Shown here: piece by piece, positions 34,878 to 43,490 of the stretch
Numbering within the stretch: position 1 is the stretch's first letter
How the letters are laid out: every line of letters begins with the position of its first letter
Assembly (NCBI GenBank): GCA_038212445.1
Contig: JBBQUM010000017.1
Location: 92,494-156,493, forward strand
DNA length: 64,000 nt
Reading direction: 5' to 3'
From: TMP-7 sp038212445
GTDB lineage: Bacteria > Acidobacteriota > Terriglobia > Bryobacterales > Bryobacteraceae
Translations under genes and position numbers: made by a program
The notes under the pieces: model-generated
Databases searched by the model: none
What the model was told of the DNA's origin: nothing
Seen by the model: only the letters and a program-made list of their open reading frames with translations

Positions 34878-36827
34878 CTATTCCACCACCACTAATTCAT
34901 AGTCCGAGAGTTGAGGAACAATCAGCTCTGTATTGCCGTTCTTCCGGGTCAACTTCAAATCCACTGCATGACGAACCGTGTGCGCCTTTTGGAAATCTCC
35001 CGCAAGCTCAACGCGGATGTTCTGCATCGCGACCGGCGGAAAGTAACCAGTCTGTGACTGCCCCGACAGGTTCACCAGGTGCACCAGCTTTCGCTTCCCC
35101 TGGCTCATCAGCGTGACTTGTACCAGTGGGTGCGCATTCGTTGTGAGCTGCCGCGTAGGGTTTAGTTGACTGACTACGTCGCGAAACAGACCCTCGTGAG
35201 CCGGCAGGCTATGGCGATAGTAAAGTGCGCCCAGCTCCCAGGGGATCCACGTCACCGTCCCTTTCCCGATTTGCTTTGTGACGATGCCTGGGGTGGTGGT
35301 GTCATGCATGTCGACGTGAATCTTCTCTGGCGGACCGATCATCGACGGCGGCACCAGCGACAGTGAGTCCGCGCCATTGCCTTCGAGTTCCGCGAAGGGG
35401 CCGTTCAGCATGAGTAAGTCGGTGAGTGGCAGGGAGGGGAAGCGCGAGTGATTTCGGACGCGAATATAACCCTTGAGATCGGGCGTTGTCGAGACGACGT
35501 GCGCGATCTCAAACTCGGCAGGCCGCGCGCTCAATAGCAATAGCTTGCCGCCGTTCTCAACGTAATCGCGGAGTCCGGCTGGCGCCCAATCGGTGGCGAT
35601 CACCAAGTCGAATTGGCGCTTGCCCAGCCACTTCATGTTGTCCGAAACGGCGAACGGAATGTGCTCTTCCGTAAGCAGTCGAAATACGCCGCGATAGCTC
35701 GTCTCGTCCGACCCCCGATGCGAAGGACTACCAAGCAGCAGCACGCGCGCCGCATTCTCCTGGTGCACGTAATACTGTTCGTTGGCCGCGGCCCAGCGGA
35801 AAATTGGTTTGGCTGTCTCGTATGCCTGCCGGTCCTGCAGATCGAGCGTGCCGTTCACCTCAAACGTCAGCGCTCCGCCATTGGCCAGGTACTGCCAGGC
35901 ACGGCTCGCGATTTCCTCCCGCGGCACAGTCGCAAACCGCCACGCATAGTCAACAAACTGCATGTTGAGGTCTACCGGAATCTTGCCCGGTTCACTGTTG
36001 AGTGCTCGGTTCACATTGTCGCTGGCACTGAGCGGCCAAAGCGGCCTGCGCACTGCTGTGTTTGACTCCGACATGATGCCGTCGGTGTAATCCTGCGAGT
36101 AGTTGAAGTACCCAGCCTGTGGACGCTTGGAGCGGATCAACTGTCCGATGGCTTCTGAAACCTCGCGGGACGAGGTCAGCAGAAACTTACGGTAATCCTC
36201 GTCCGCCTTCTCAGGGATCTCGCGGCCGTACATTTTGCGATACCGCGTCTTGCAGTTGTCGCAGTGGCAGAGGCCCACGTAATTGCCGCTGTAGTCGGTG
36301 GCCTGGTTGCCGAACATGTTGAAGAACAGGCCATCGACATCGTACTTCTCCAGACCTTCGGCGAGAATCTTCATCGCCTGCTCGCGGTAGTAGCCGCCGT
36401 TAATACACGTCGAATACAGTCCGTTGTAGATCACCGGCTGGCCGTCGGCTTTCTTAAAGAACCAATCGGGATGCGCTTCAAATACTGCTCTCTGCGTCTT
36501 ACTGAAATCGTAGCGGCCCACCACGCGGATATGTCGTGCGTGAGTTTCGCGAAGGATATCGCCAAACATGTCTCTGCCCGCCGGCATGAATGGACTCGCA
36601 TAGTGGAACGGCACCGCTGTCGGGTAGTAAGCCGTGATACCGCCCATGCCCATCAGGACGACGTTGGCCCTCATGTCGGCGAGTTGCTCCGCCAGTCGCC
36701 GCGTATCCATGGCCGCGTCGGTCTCGCGAAGGTTGGTTTGTACCCAGCGGATGGGTTCGCGCATCCACCATCCTTCTTCCGCACGTGCGACTAACATAGC
36801 GGCAAATAACAGGCAGGTGAGTTTCAT
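34878..36827 (-). CDS. GHL6-type glycoside-hydrolase-like protein, secreted (copy 2)
   Basis: The 649-residue protein has a signal peptide (MKLTCLLFAAMLVARAEEG) and a TIM-barrel-like N-terminal half with blocks typical of hypothetical glycosyl hydrolase family 6: WWMREPIRWVQTNLRE, ADMRANVVLMGMGGITAYYP, YDVDGLFFNMFGNQ and the paired-Cys CHCDNCKTRYRKMYG. The middle (about 390-560) looks like the beta-galactosidase trimerisation or amidotransferase-like domain (WLGKRQFDLVIATDWAPAGL, YVENGGKLLLLSARP). It is related along its length to the gene at 36834-39008 and starts six bases after it. Both probably act outside the cytoplasm on a glycoside. Substrate is unknown. Confidence 0.8.
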   Translation of the reverse strand: MKLTCLLFAAMLVARAEEGWWMREPIRWVQTNLRETDAAMDTRRLAEQLADMRANVVLMGMGGITAYYPTAVPFHYASPFMPAGRDMFGDILRETHARHIRVVGRYDFSKTQRAVFEAHPDWFFKKADGQPVIYNGLYSTCINGGYYREQAMKILAEGLEKYDVDGLFFNMFGNQATDYSGNYVGLCHCDNCKTRYRKMYGREIPEKADEDYRKFLLTSSREVSEAIGQLIRSKRPQAGYFNYSQDYTDGIMSESNTAVRRPLWPLSASDNVNRALNSEPGKIPVDLNMQFVDYAWRFATVPREEIASRAWQYLANGGALTFEVNGTLDLQDRQAYETAKPIFRWAAANEQYYVHQENAARVLLLGSPSHRGSDETSYRGVFRLLTEEHIPFAVSDNMKWLGKRQFDLVIATDWAPAGLRDYVENGGKLLLLSARPAEFEIAHVVSTTPDLKGYIRVRNHSRFPSLPLTDLLMLNGPFAELEGNGADSLSLVPPSMIGPPEKIHVDMHDTTTPGIVTKQIGKGTVTWIPWELGALYYRHSLPAHEGLFRDVVSQLNPTRQLTTNAHPLVQVTLMSQGKRKLVHLVNLSGQSQTGYFPPVAMQNIRVELAGDFQKAHTVRHAVDLKLTRKNGNTELIVPQLSDYELVVVE

Positions 36828-36833
36828 TGACTT

Positions 36834-39008
36834 TTACCCGGCGAAATCGAATGCGAGAACCTCGTTGATGCCGACAGTGGGAATGTCGATCTCCAACCGG
36901 TCGCCATTCCGCCGGAATGTGGCAGCCTTGTCCGCTACAAGCATGCGGACTTTGTCTACCTTGCGTCCGCGCGGAACCAGCACGCTGACTTTCTGCGGTG
37001 GCGACGGTATGATTTCGCGCACCGGCCCCTTCATCATCATGGGATTCGTGAGGTTCACCATGTGGACCGTCATCGAGTTCTTCTGCGACCAGATGGCCAC
37101 GTCAAAGACGCCTTGCCCTTGGAATGTCACCGGCTGAGGTTCGTTCGACGCCCACAAGACTGCATTTCGCAGCAGTGCGAAATGGTCGGTGGACAGGACT
37201 TCCCAGAAGGTGCGATCGATGTCCCAGGGGAAGTAAACAACGCGTCCCTTGCCGGCCTCGCGCAGGAAAACTCCCGCGTCGTGCGTGGTGAACGGCCGCA
37301 CATATACCGACTCCATCGGCAGGTCGGGATAACTCGGGATCACGCTCAGGGGCGACGTCGAGGCGCCGGAGGCCTTCACGTGCACCCGGCTGGCGCCGCT
37401 GATGATGCGGCCGGCGTCCTCGATGCCCGCCAGCAGTGGATGGAAGCGGCCGGTGGCGGCGTCCTTCTCCAGCGCAAGATACGAATTCTGAATAGGGCCC
37501 TCCACGCGGCCCGCAAACGAGGCGCCAAATAACGAGGTGAGCCCAAAATCGGCGCGCCGCTTGCCCCATTCGTCGTAAAGCGATGTCTCGTGCGTCGCCA
37601 CGATGCTGCCGCCGTTGGCCACGAAGTCGCTGAGCTGCTGGCATTGCGCTGTGGATAATGCCGCGATGTTCGGCAGGATCAGAGTCTTGTAGCGCGAGAT
37701 GTGCGCCGCGTCCAGCATGCGGTCATGCACCATGTCGAAAGGGATGCGCGCTTCGATCAAGGCCTCATAGAAACCGAGCGTATGATCCTCCACTTTGGCG
37801 TGAGCCTTGTCGCCGCCGTAGAACGTGGCGGTCTGCTGCGAGTAAACCAGCGCCACACGCGCCAGCGAGTCCTCGTTGCGGAAGTATCGCTCATTTTTGT
37901 GGTGCCAGACGTACATCTGCTCCACCACGGGAAGCCAGCGGCGGTCATTCGGCTTCGCGTTGAACTTGGTGAACCAGGGACGCAGGTCATGCGCCACTCC
38001 GTCCATCACCCACAGCCGGATTTCATCGCCGTTCTGAACGGAGTCCTTCCAGCGATAAGGCTCTTCCACGCCGACGCTGAAGATCCCGGCAATCGCTTTG
38101 CGGCCCAGCGTCGAACGGTATTCCTTGCCATTCTTGCCGTTGGTCCACGGCGGCATGAGGCCGCGGCGCGCCTGCCGATCGGCAAACAGCGTCGGCGCAA
38201 GTTCACCGATGGTCTTCATGTCGAGTTCGCTCAGTGCGCCGCCTCCGGCATTGGCGATGTAGGCGGCGTTGGGATTGATAGCTTTGATGCGTCCATCCCA
38301 AAGATGCCAGAGTTCAAAAAGCCGCTTCTGATGCCAGACGTGGTACTGCCGGCGCGTAGGGTCGAGCGGGTCGGCCGTGCGCGGCAGTTCCAGGCCTGAG
38401 AAGTCGCGGAAGTTCTTCTGGCAATGCTGGCAATAGCACATGCCCGAGCCTGACCAGCGATTCGAGAAGATTCCGTCAACCTTGTACAGGCTCACAATCT
38501 CCTCAGTCACGCGCGTCATGAAGTCGAAGTTGTAGGGGCCGAGCGCGCACGCCACCCAGTAATCGGGATCCGCCCAGTGCTTGCGCGGCTTGCCGTCCGC
38601 GGTCACCATGATCCAGTCAGGATGCGCGGTTGCGATGTCCTGATGGATGCCGTGAGGATCAGTGCGGGCAACGACATTCATGCCCAGGCCGCGGCACCCT
38701 TTCACTAGTTCGCCGAAGGGGTCGGTGTCCTTCAGCCACTTGCTCCGGTAGTGCATTGGGATCTTGGTGGGATAGAAAGCGACGCATCCCCCGGCGCTCA
38801 GACAGGCAGCGTCGGCGTGAATGCGGCGAAAGTAATCGAGCCAAAAAGCCAGGTCATAGTTGCCGGGATCGTCTTCGACGAATGCCAGCTGCGCCCAGCG
38901 CATCGGACGGTCATACCAACCGGCTGCAGCCGGAGGCGTCTGCTGGCCAGCCAGTGCCGCCGGTACCATCATCCCGGCGGAAATCTGCATAAAGTCTCGT
39001 CGCTTCAT
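36834..39008 (-). CDS. GHL6-type glycoside-hydrolase-like protein, Tat-exported (copy 1)
   Basis: The 724-residue protein begins MKRRDFMQISAGMMVPAALA, a twin-arginine signal. It shares its order of blocks with the next gene: RPMRWAQLAFVEDDPGNYD, ADAACLSAGGCVAFYPTKIP, YKVDGIFSNRWSGSG with a paired-Cys CYCQHCQKNFRDFSG, then a beta-galactosidase-trimerisation-like domain (ISRYKTLILPNIAALSTAQC, DFVANGGSIVATHETSLYDE) and a C-terminal beta domain. The barrel acidic residues needed for catalysis cannot be fixed by eye. It lies 48 bp after the TonB receptor gene and six bases before the second copy, in one operon. One copy uses a Sec-like signal and the other Tat. Confidence 0.8.
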   Translation of the reverse strand: MKRRDFMQISAGMMVPAALAGQQTPPAAAGWYDRPMRWAQLAFVEDDPGNYDLAFWLDYFRRIHADAACLSAGGCVAFYPTKIPMHYRSKWLKDTDPFGELVKGCRGLGMNVVARTDPHGIHQDIATAHPDWIMVTADGKPRKHWADPDYWVACALGPYNFDFMTRVTEEIVSLYKVDGIFSNRWSGSGMCYCQHCQKNFRDFSGLELPRTADPLDPTRRQYHVWHQKRLFELWHLWDGRIKAINPNAAYIANAGGGALSELDMKTIGELAPTLFADRQARRGLMPPWTNGKNGKEYRSTLGRKAIAGIFSVGVEEPYRWKDSVQNGDEIRLWVMDGVAHDLRPWFTKFNAKPNDRRWLPVVEQMYVWHHKNERYFRNEDSLARVALVYSQQTATFYGGDKAHAKVEDHTLGFYEALIEARIPFDMVHDRMLDAAHISRYKTLILPNIAALSTAQCQQLSDFVANGGSIVATHETSLYDEWGKRRADFGLTSLFGASFAGRVEGPIQNSYLALEKDAATGRFHPLLAGIEDAGRIISGASRVHVKASGASTSPLSVIPSYPDLPMESVYVRPFTTHDAGVFLREAGKGRVVYFPWDIDRTFWEVLSTDHFALLRNAVLWASNEPQPVTFQGQGVFDVAIWSQKNSMTVHMVNLTNPMMMKGPVREIIPSPPQKVSVLVPRGRKVDKVRMLVADKAATFRRNGDRLEIDIPTVGINEVLAFDFAG

Positions 39009-39056
39009 GTTTCCTCAATCGTGGAGTTCAGGCCTATTGCATCATCCTGCGCTATT

Positions 39057-42000
39057 TCAGAACACCAGCTTCAGGCCGAACTGCAACTGGCGGCCTGTTG
39101 CCGACGACGAGTTCAATCTCCCGAAGCTCGAGTTGCCGATGGTCAACACCGGACTCGCCGCGCTGGGAAGAAAGAACTGCGTCGTGTTCGTTAGATTGAA
39201 CGCCTCGCCGCGGAACTGAAGGTTTAGCTTCTCGCGCAGTGGAAAGTTCCTGAAAATGGAGAAGTCCAGGTTAGTGGTGCCCGGACCGCGTCCGGCGCGC
39301 CGTGCGATATTTCCGAACTTGGTTAGCGGCGTCCCCTTGGCGTTGACTACCTGACCCGGCTGCGTGAAAGCGGCGGCGTTAAACCAACCGTCGGGCCCGC
39401 CGTTGGGCAGGTACATCGACACTCCCGGCACGGCATCAGGCACGTTGAAGGTAGCAAACAGCTGATTGGTGGCGGCGACAAGTCCACTGCGAATGTCGGT
39501 GGGGTAGCCGCTCTGTTTTGCCAGGATGCCATTCAACTGCCAGCCGCCGAGCACTGCGCGAGCAAACGGATTTTGACTGGCCATCGGTTTGCCTTTGCCA
39601 AAGGGTAACTCGTATCCCGCACTGGTCACGAACACATGCGGCAGATCCATCGCGGAAACCGCTTTCTCCTTGTGGAGGTTCCAACTGTCGAGCGGGTTGG
39701 TGGTGCCGCCGTTCTGGCTCATTGAACTATTTCCGCCCGAGCCGCTCTCGATATTCTTAGACCACGTATAGTTCACCAGGAAGTTCAGCCCGTGGCTCAT
39801 GCGCTTCTCCGCGCGTAAATTCATCGCGTGGTACGAGTTGTTGCCCATCGAGGAATCCATTACCACTTGATTGCCGACGTTCCGGAACAGGCGGTCGGCT
39901 TGAGTGGTGAATCCGGCCAGAGCCTTGTCCCACGGGATCTGATTGAGGTTGACGCGAGTCGTGAGGTGGGTCCCACGGGTGCCCGCGTACGCCGCCTCCA
40001 ACACCAGATCGCCAGTGGCCTGGTACTGAATGCCCAGGTTCCATTGGTAGATCTCAGCGGGACGGCTGTTGGTGAAATCGGCCGTGCGAATCAGCAGCCC
40101 GAGCGGATTGGCCGGCGTAAACGTGCTGAGGTCGGCGCTGGTGGGGCCCACCAGAATTGGGGAACTCAGGTTGATCGGAGGGGCGACGGTGGTGCTGGCG
40201 CTTACTGACGGCGTGATCACGGTTGGCGCGTTAGGCGGGTTCGAGCCGAAAACTGTCGTCTGTTGATTCGGCGCACGTGGGCCAAAGAATATGCCCGATC
40301 CTCCACGGAACGTCCAGCGCTTTGAAGCCGCATAGGCGAAGCCGATACGCGGTGCAAAGTTGAGGTCGTGCCCGTCGACGATGGAGCGCGTGAATCCGGT
40401 TTGTCCCGGAACCACAAACTTGCCGCTGCGAGCGTCGAACAGCGAACCACGGTCGCGTGCGTCAACAGGCTGCGTGTAGAGCTCATAGCGAATTCCAAGG
40501 TTCACCGTTAGCTTGGAGTTCACCTTCCAGTCGTCCTGGACGTAAGCGCCGCCATAGAGATCGCGGAGGCGAGCCCAGTCCGGGAGTTGGGTTCCGGTCA
40601 GCTGTGCTGGATAGCCCAGTAGAAAGTCGGCCAGCGGCGAGCCTGATCCCGCGTCGTTCGAGGACGAACTGAAGATGGAGCCGAAGATCGTCTGGCCGGC
40701 GCCGAAAATCACATCGAAGCGACGCCGCCGCACATCGGCTCCCATCTTGAAGGTGTGGCTGCCATGATTCCACGTCAGATTGTCAGTGACTTGGAACGTG
40801 TTCTCCACGTTCAGATTCGGTCCGCCCGATCCCAGCGCGGTGAAAGTGTTGCTGCCACTCGCGAGGCCCGAAGGTGAAAACACGATATTCGGGAAAAGCT
40901 GAACCGGGAATGGATAGGTGGCGATTCCGTTCTGCTTGGCGAAGTCAAGGCCTGCCGGCGTGTCCGCCACTTCGAAGCTTCCGTTATGGCGCGTGTAGCC
41001 GGCGCGAGCTTCGTTGACGATATTGGCCGAAAAAACATGTGTGTCATCCAGGATGGTGCTGATCGAATTGTTGAGGTTGTTGGTGCCGCCGCCAAGAAAT
41101 CCGCTGAAGTTGCCCGGATTCACGTTGGTCTGGAGACTGCGCGAGTAGCGGCCGAACAGTGTATTCTTCTCCGAGAACTGGTGGTCAACACGGATATCGT
41201 ACTGATCGCTGTTGAAGGGCTGGCTGGCGACAAACAGATAGTTGCTCGCCTGCGCGCCGGCCGCTCCGGCGTTGGGCTGCGGCAGCAAGGCGAGTGTCGC
41301 CAGGGCTCCCTTATTCACCTGAGACACCGGGATCTGATTGTTTGGGAACGGACTAGCGGTCACCAGTCCGTTGGTGCCGGCCTTGCGGCTCAGAGGATCG
41401 TAAATCTTCGGCTTGTAGGTCGAGAAATCTCCCGTGCGGAAGGCCGGCGGCGGTATGTCCCTCAAACTTGACGACGCGCTCGTGGCCCGGCGCAGTCCTT
41501 CGTAGTCAAAGAAGAAAAAAGTCTTGTTGCGCCCGCTGTAGAGTTTCGGGATGACGATGGGTCCGCCAAGTGTGAAGCCAAATTGATTCTGCTTGAACGG
41601 CTGACGCGGAGTGCGCGCGGCGTTCGAGAAGAAGTTGTTGGCGTCAAACTTCTCGTTGCGTAGAAACTCCCAGATGGCACTGTGAAGCTGGTTTGTGCCT
41701 GACTTCGTCGTTGCGCTGATAATGGTCCCTGCCGAACGGCCAAACTCGGCGCTGTAGTTATTCGTCTTCACCTTGAACTCGGCCACCGCGTCCACTGAAG
41801 GCGTATAGTTAATGCCGCTAACGCCGATGCCGCCCGTCGTGGACATGGTGTTGTTGTCGATACCGTCAAGCAGGACGTCGTTGGTCTGCCAGCGTCCGCC
41901 CCCCGCCACGAAGGGGAGGTTGGAAGCCACGCCTTTCACTGGAATCGAAAACCCCGAAAGCAGACCCAGCGCAAAGGGATTTCTGCCATTGAGCGGAAGG

Positions 42001-42425
42001 TCGAGAATCTTCTTGTTGTCGATCACCTGGCCGAGCGACGAGGTTGCGGAGTCCACCAGTGGAGCGGCCCCGGTCACTTCCACCGATTCATTCACCGCGC
42101 CCGGTTCGAGCGTGAACGACAGCGAGACCGTCTTGTCAACTTGAAGCACGATTCCAGTCTGATTCTGTGTCTTGAAGCCGGCGAAAGATACCGAGGCGGA
42201 GTAGGGACCGATTGGGAGTACGGGCACCGTGAATTCCCCGCGCTCGTTAGTCAGCGCATCGCGCTTCGCGGATGTGCCTGTGTGTGTGAGAATCACGGGC
42301 GCGTTCGCTATTGCCGCACCGCTCGAATCCCGTACGGCGCCTGTAATTGTGCCGGTTGCGGCCTGCGACCAGGCGACTCCGGTAATCAAAACGACTGCGA
42401 AAGAATATCGAAGCATAGCTGACAT
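39057..42425 (-). CDS. Oar-like TonB-dependent receptor with carboxypeptidase-regulatory domain
   Basis: The 1122-residue outer-membrane protein has a signal peptide (LRYSFAVVLITGVAWSQA), a carboxypeptidase-regulatory-like beta-sandwich (GTITGAVRDSSGAAIANAPV to about residue 100), a plug region (DLPLNGRNPF, NDVLLDGIDNNTMSTTGG, EFKVKTNNYSAEFGRSAG) and a beta-barrel ending in Phe (QFGLKLVF). This type imports oligosaccharides or other large solutes in Acidobacteriota. The ATG at 42425 is chosen because GGGAGGAA lies upstream. A GTG at 42461 is less likely. It heads a five-gene operon and faces a GntR-family gene, with operator-like palindromes in between. Confidence 0.93.
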   Translation of the reverse strand: MSAMLRYSFAVVLITGVAWSQAATGTITGAVRDSSGAAIANAPVILTHTGTSAKRDALTNERGEFTVPVLPIGPYSASVSFAGFKTQNQTGIVLQVDKTVSLSFTLEPGAVNESVEVTGAAPLVDSATSSLGQVIDNKKILDLPLNGRNPFALGLLSGFSIPVKGVASNLPFVAGGGRWQTNDVLLDGIDNNTMSTTGGIGVSGINYTPSVDAVAEFKVKTNNYSAEFGRSAGTIISATTKSGTNQLHSAIWEFLRNEKFDANNFFSNAARTPRQPFKQNQFGFTLGGPIVIPKLYSGRNKTFFFFDYEGLRRATSASSSLRDIPPPAFRTGDFSTYKPKIYDPLSRKAGTNGLVTASPFPNNQIPVSQVNKGALATLALLPQPNAGAAGAQASNYLFVASQPFNSDQYDIRVDHQFSEKNTLFGRYSRSLQTNVNPGNFSGFLGGGTNNLNNSISTILDDTHVFSANIVNEARAGYTRHNGSFEVADTPAGLDFAKQNGIATYPFPVQLFPNIVFSPSGLASGSNTFTALGSGGPNLNVENTFQVTDNLTWNHGSHTFKMGADVRRRRFDVIFGAGQTIFGSIFSSSSNDAGSGSPLADFLLGYPAQLTGTQLPDWARLRDLYGGAYVQDDWKVNSKLTVNLGIRYELYTQPVDARDRGSLFDARSGKFVVPGQTGFTRSIVDGHDLNFAPRIGFAYAASKRWTFRGGSGIFFGPRAPNQQTTVFGSNPPNAPTVITPSVSASTTVAPPINLSSPILVGPTSADLSTFTPANPLGLLIRTADFTNSRPAEIYQWNLGIQYQATGDLVLEAAYAGTRGTHLTTRVNLNQIPWDKALAGFTTQADRLFRNVGNQVVMDSSMGNNSYHAMNLRAEKRMSHGLNFLVNYTWSKNIESGSGGNSSMSQNGGTTNPLDSWNLHKEKAVSAMDLPHVFVTSAGYELPFGKGKPMASQNPFARAVLGGWQLNGILAKQSGYPTDIRSGLVAATNQLFATFNVPDAVPGVSMYLPNGGPDGWFNAAAFTQPGQVVNAKGTPLTKFGNIARRAGRGPGTTNLDFSIFRNFPLREKLNLQFRGEAFNLTNTTQFFLPSAASPVLTIGNSSFGRLNSSSATGRQLQFGLKLVF

Positions 42426-42491
42426 GGCGAACTTCCTCCCGGCGTGTGAATTCGTCTTCACGTTTCACTTGCGTCAGAGTCAATGGCTTGA

Positions 42492-42502
42492 TGGTCTGAC
42501 CA
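42492..42502. promoter_or_regulatory. Operator-like palindrome 1 (TGGTCTGACCA)
   Basis: TGGTCTGACCA is a perfect palindrome around its central base and matches the TGGTCNGACCA core known for FadR, a regulator of the same GntR/FCD family as the neighbour at 42739. It sits 66 bp upstream of the TonB receptor start. A possible -35 (TTGACT, minus strand, 42478-42483) lies about nine bases inside it. Confidence 0.65.
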
Positions 42503-42601
42503 ATTTGCCCTGTGCGTCGATGTTACGAATTTGTAAGTTCCATGTCAAGCCGGAATAAACGTAAAAATTTGCTAATTGGTCGAACTGTTGATCTGGTAAC
42601 A

Positions 42602-42612
42602 TGGTCTGACCG
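42602..42612. promoter_or_regulatory. Operator-like palindrome 2 (TGGTCTGACCG)
   Basis: This second copy differs from the first by one terminal base. It lies 126 bp upstream of the GntR-family gene start, 110 bp (about ten helical turns) from copy 1. A half site (TTGGTC) occurs at 42576-42581. The arrangement fits a regulator acting on both the operon and its own gene. Confidence 0.6.
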
Positions 42613-42738
42613 ATAGTCGATGCTGCCTTCTTCACGTCGATTTTGGTAGAGTGTTCAAAAGATCAATTCGCGCGGATCGAATGGAGGCAACAGGTTGGAC
42701 TTTTGCCGCAAGACGATGATCGAGAATGGTGAATTGAC

Positions 42739-43488
42739 TTGAAAAGCAAGAGTAGCGCCGCTAAAACAGTAACTCCGCTCGTGCGGACAACCCTCACCGA
42801 GTCTGCCTTCGAGCACTTGATCTCCTATGTCGTCAACGGCACCTGGAAGGCCGGCGATCGTATCCCGCCGGAACGCGAACTCTGCCAGCAGCTGGGCATA
42901 GCCCGCACATCTTTGCGCGAAGCCCTGAAAGCAATGGAGCTGATCGGCATGCTCGACAGCCGCGTGGGGGACGGTACCTTTGTATGCCCCCGCTCCGAGT
43001 TCCTGTCCCGGCCTTTACTCTGGGCCTTCACCGGCACCGATCATGCTGAGCTTCAGGACATCATGGAAGCACGCTTGATTCTTGAGCGCGACCTCGCCGG
43101 TCTGGCGGCTGAGCGCGCCTCCGTCGCCGAACTCGCAGCCATCGCCGACACCATCACGAAGATGAAAATCTGTCTCGACCGCGGCGAGTCTGTGCTGGAA
43201 GTAGACATGGCCTTCCACCTCACCATCGCCGACGCCGCCCACAACGGCGTGCTCCGGAATGCCGTTCAGCTTCTGCGCAATCTCATGCGCCAGTGGCTGT
43301 ACTTGAAGCTCGCTATTCCAACCGTGCCGCACCGCGTGGTGAGCCAGCACCAGGCGATTTATGACGCCATCGCGTCCCACAATCCGGATGCAGCGCGTAA
43401 AGCGATGGAAGGGCACTTGGAAGAAACCGCGCACCTCGTTTTCGACATCGTTAAGCGGGACCGGCGCTCGCCCAAGAGTTCGACATAG
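42739..43488 (+). CDS. GntR/FadR-type transcriptional regulator (FCD domain)
   Basis: The 249-residue protein starts at a TTG (42739). The N-terminal winged helix-turn-helix reads WKAGDRIPPERELCQQLGIA, then RTSLREALKAMELIGMLDSR, as in the GntR family. The C-terminal FCD domain has the metal/ligand residues in DMAFHLTIADAAHN, SQHQAIYDAI and AMEGHLEETAH. FCD regulators commonly respond to hydroxyacids or sugar acids. It is divergent from the TonB-receptor operon, and two FadR-like palindromes lie between them, so it is the probable local repressor. It is convergent with acetate kinase, with two bases between the stops. Confidence 0.93.
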   Translation: MKSKSSAAKTVTPLVRTTLTESAFEHLISYVVNGTWKAGDRIPPERELCQQLGIARTSLREALKAMELIGMLDSRVGDGTFVCPRSEFLSRPLLWAFTGTDHAELQDIMEARLILERDLAGLAAERASVAELAAIADTITKMKICLDRGESVLEVDMAFHLTIADAAHNGVLRNAVQLLRNLMRQWLYLKLAIPTVPHRVVSQHQAIYDAIASHNPDAARKAMEGHLEETAHLVFDIVKRDRRSPKSST

Positions 43489-43490
43489 AG

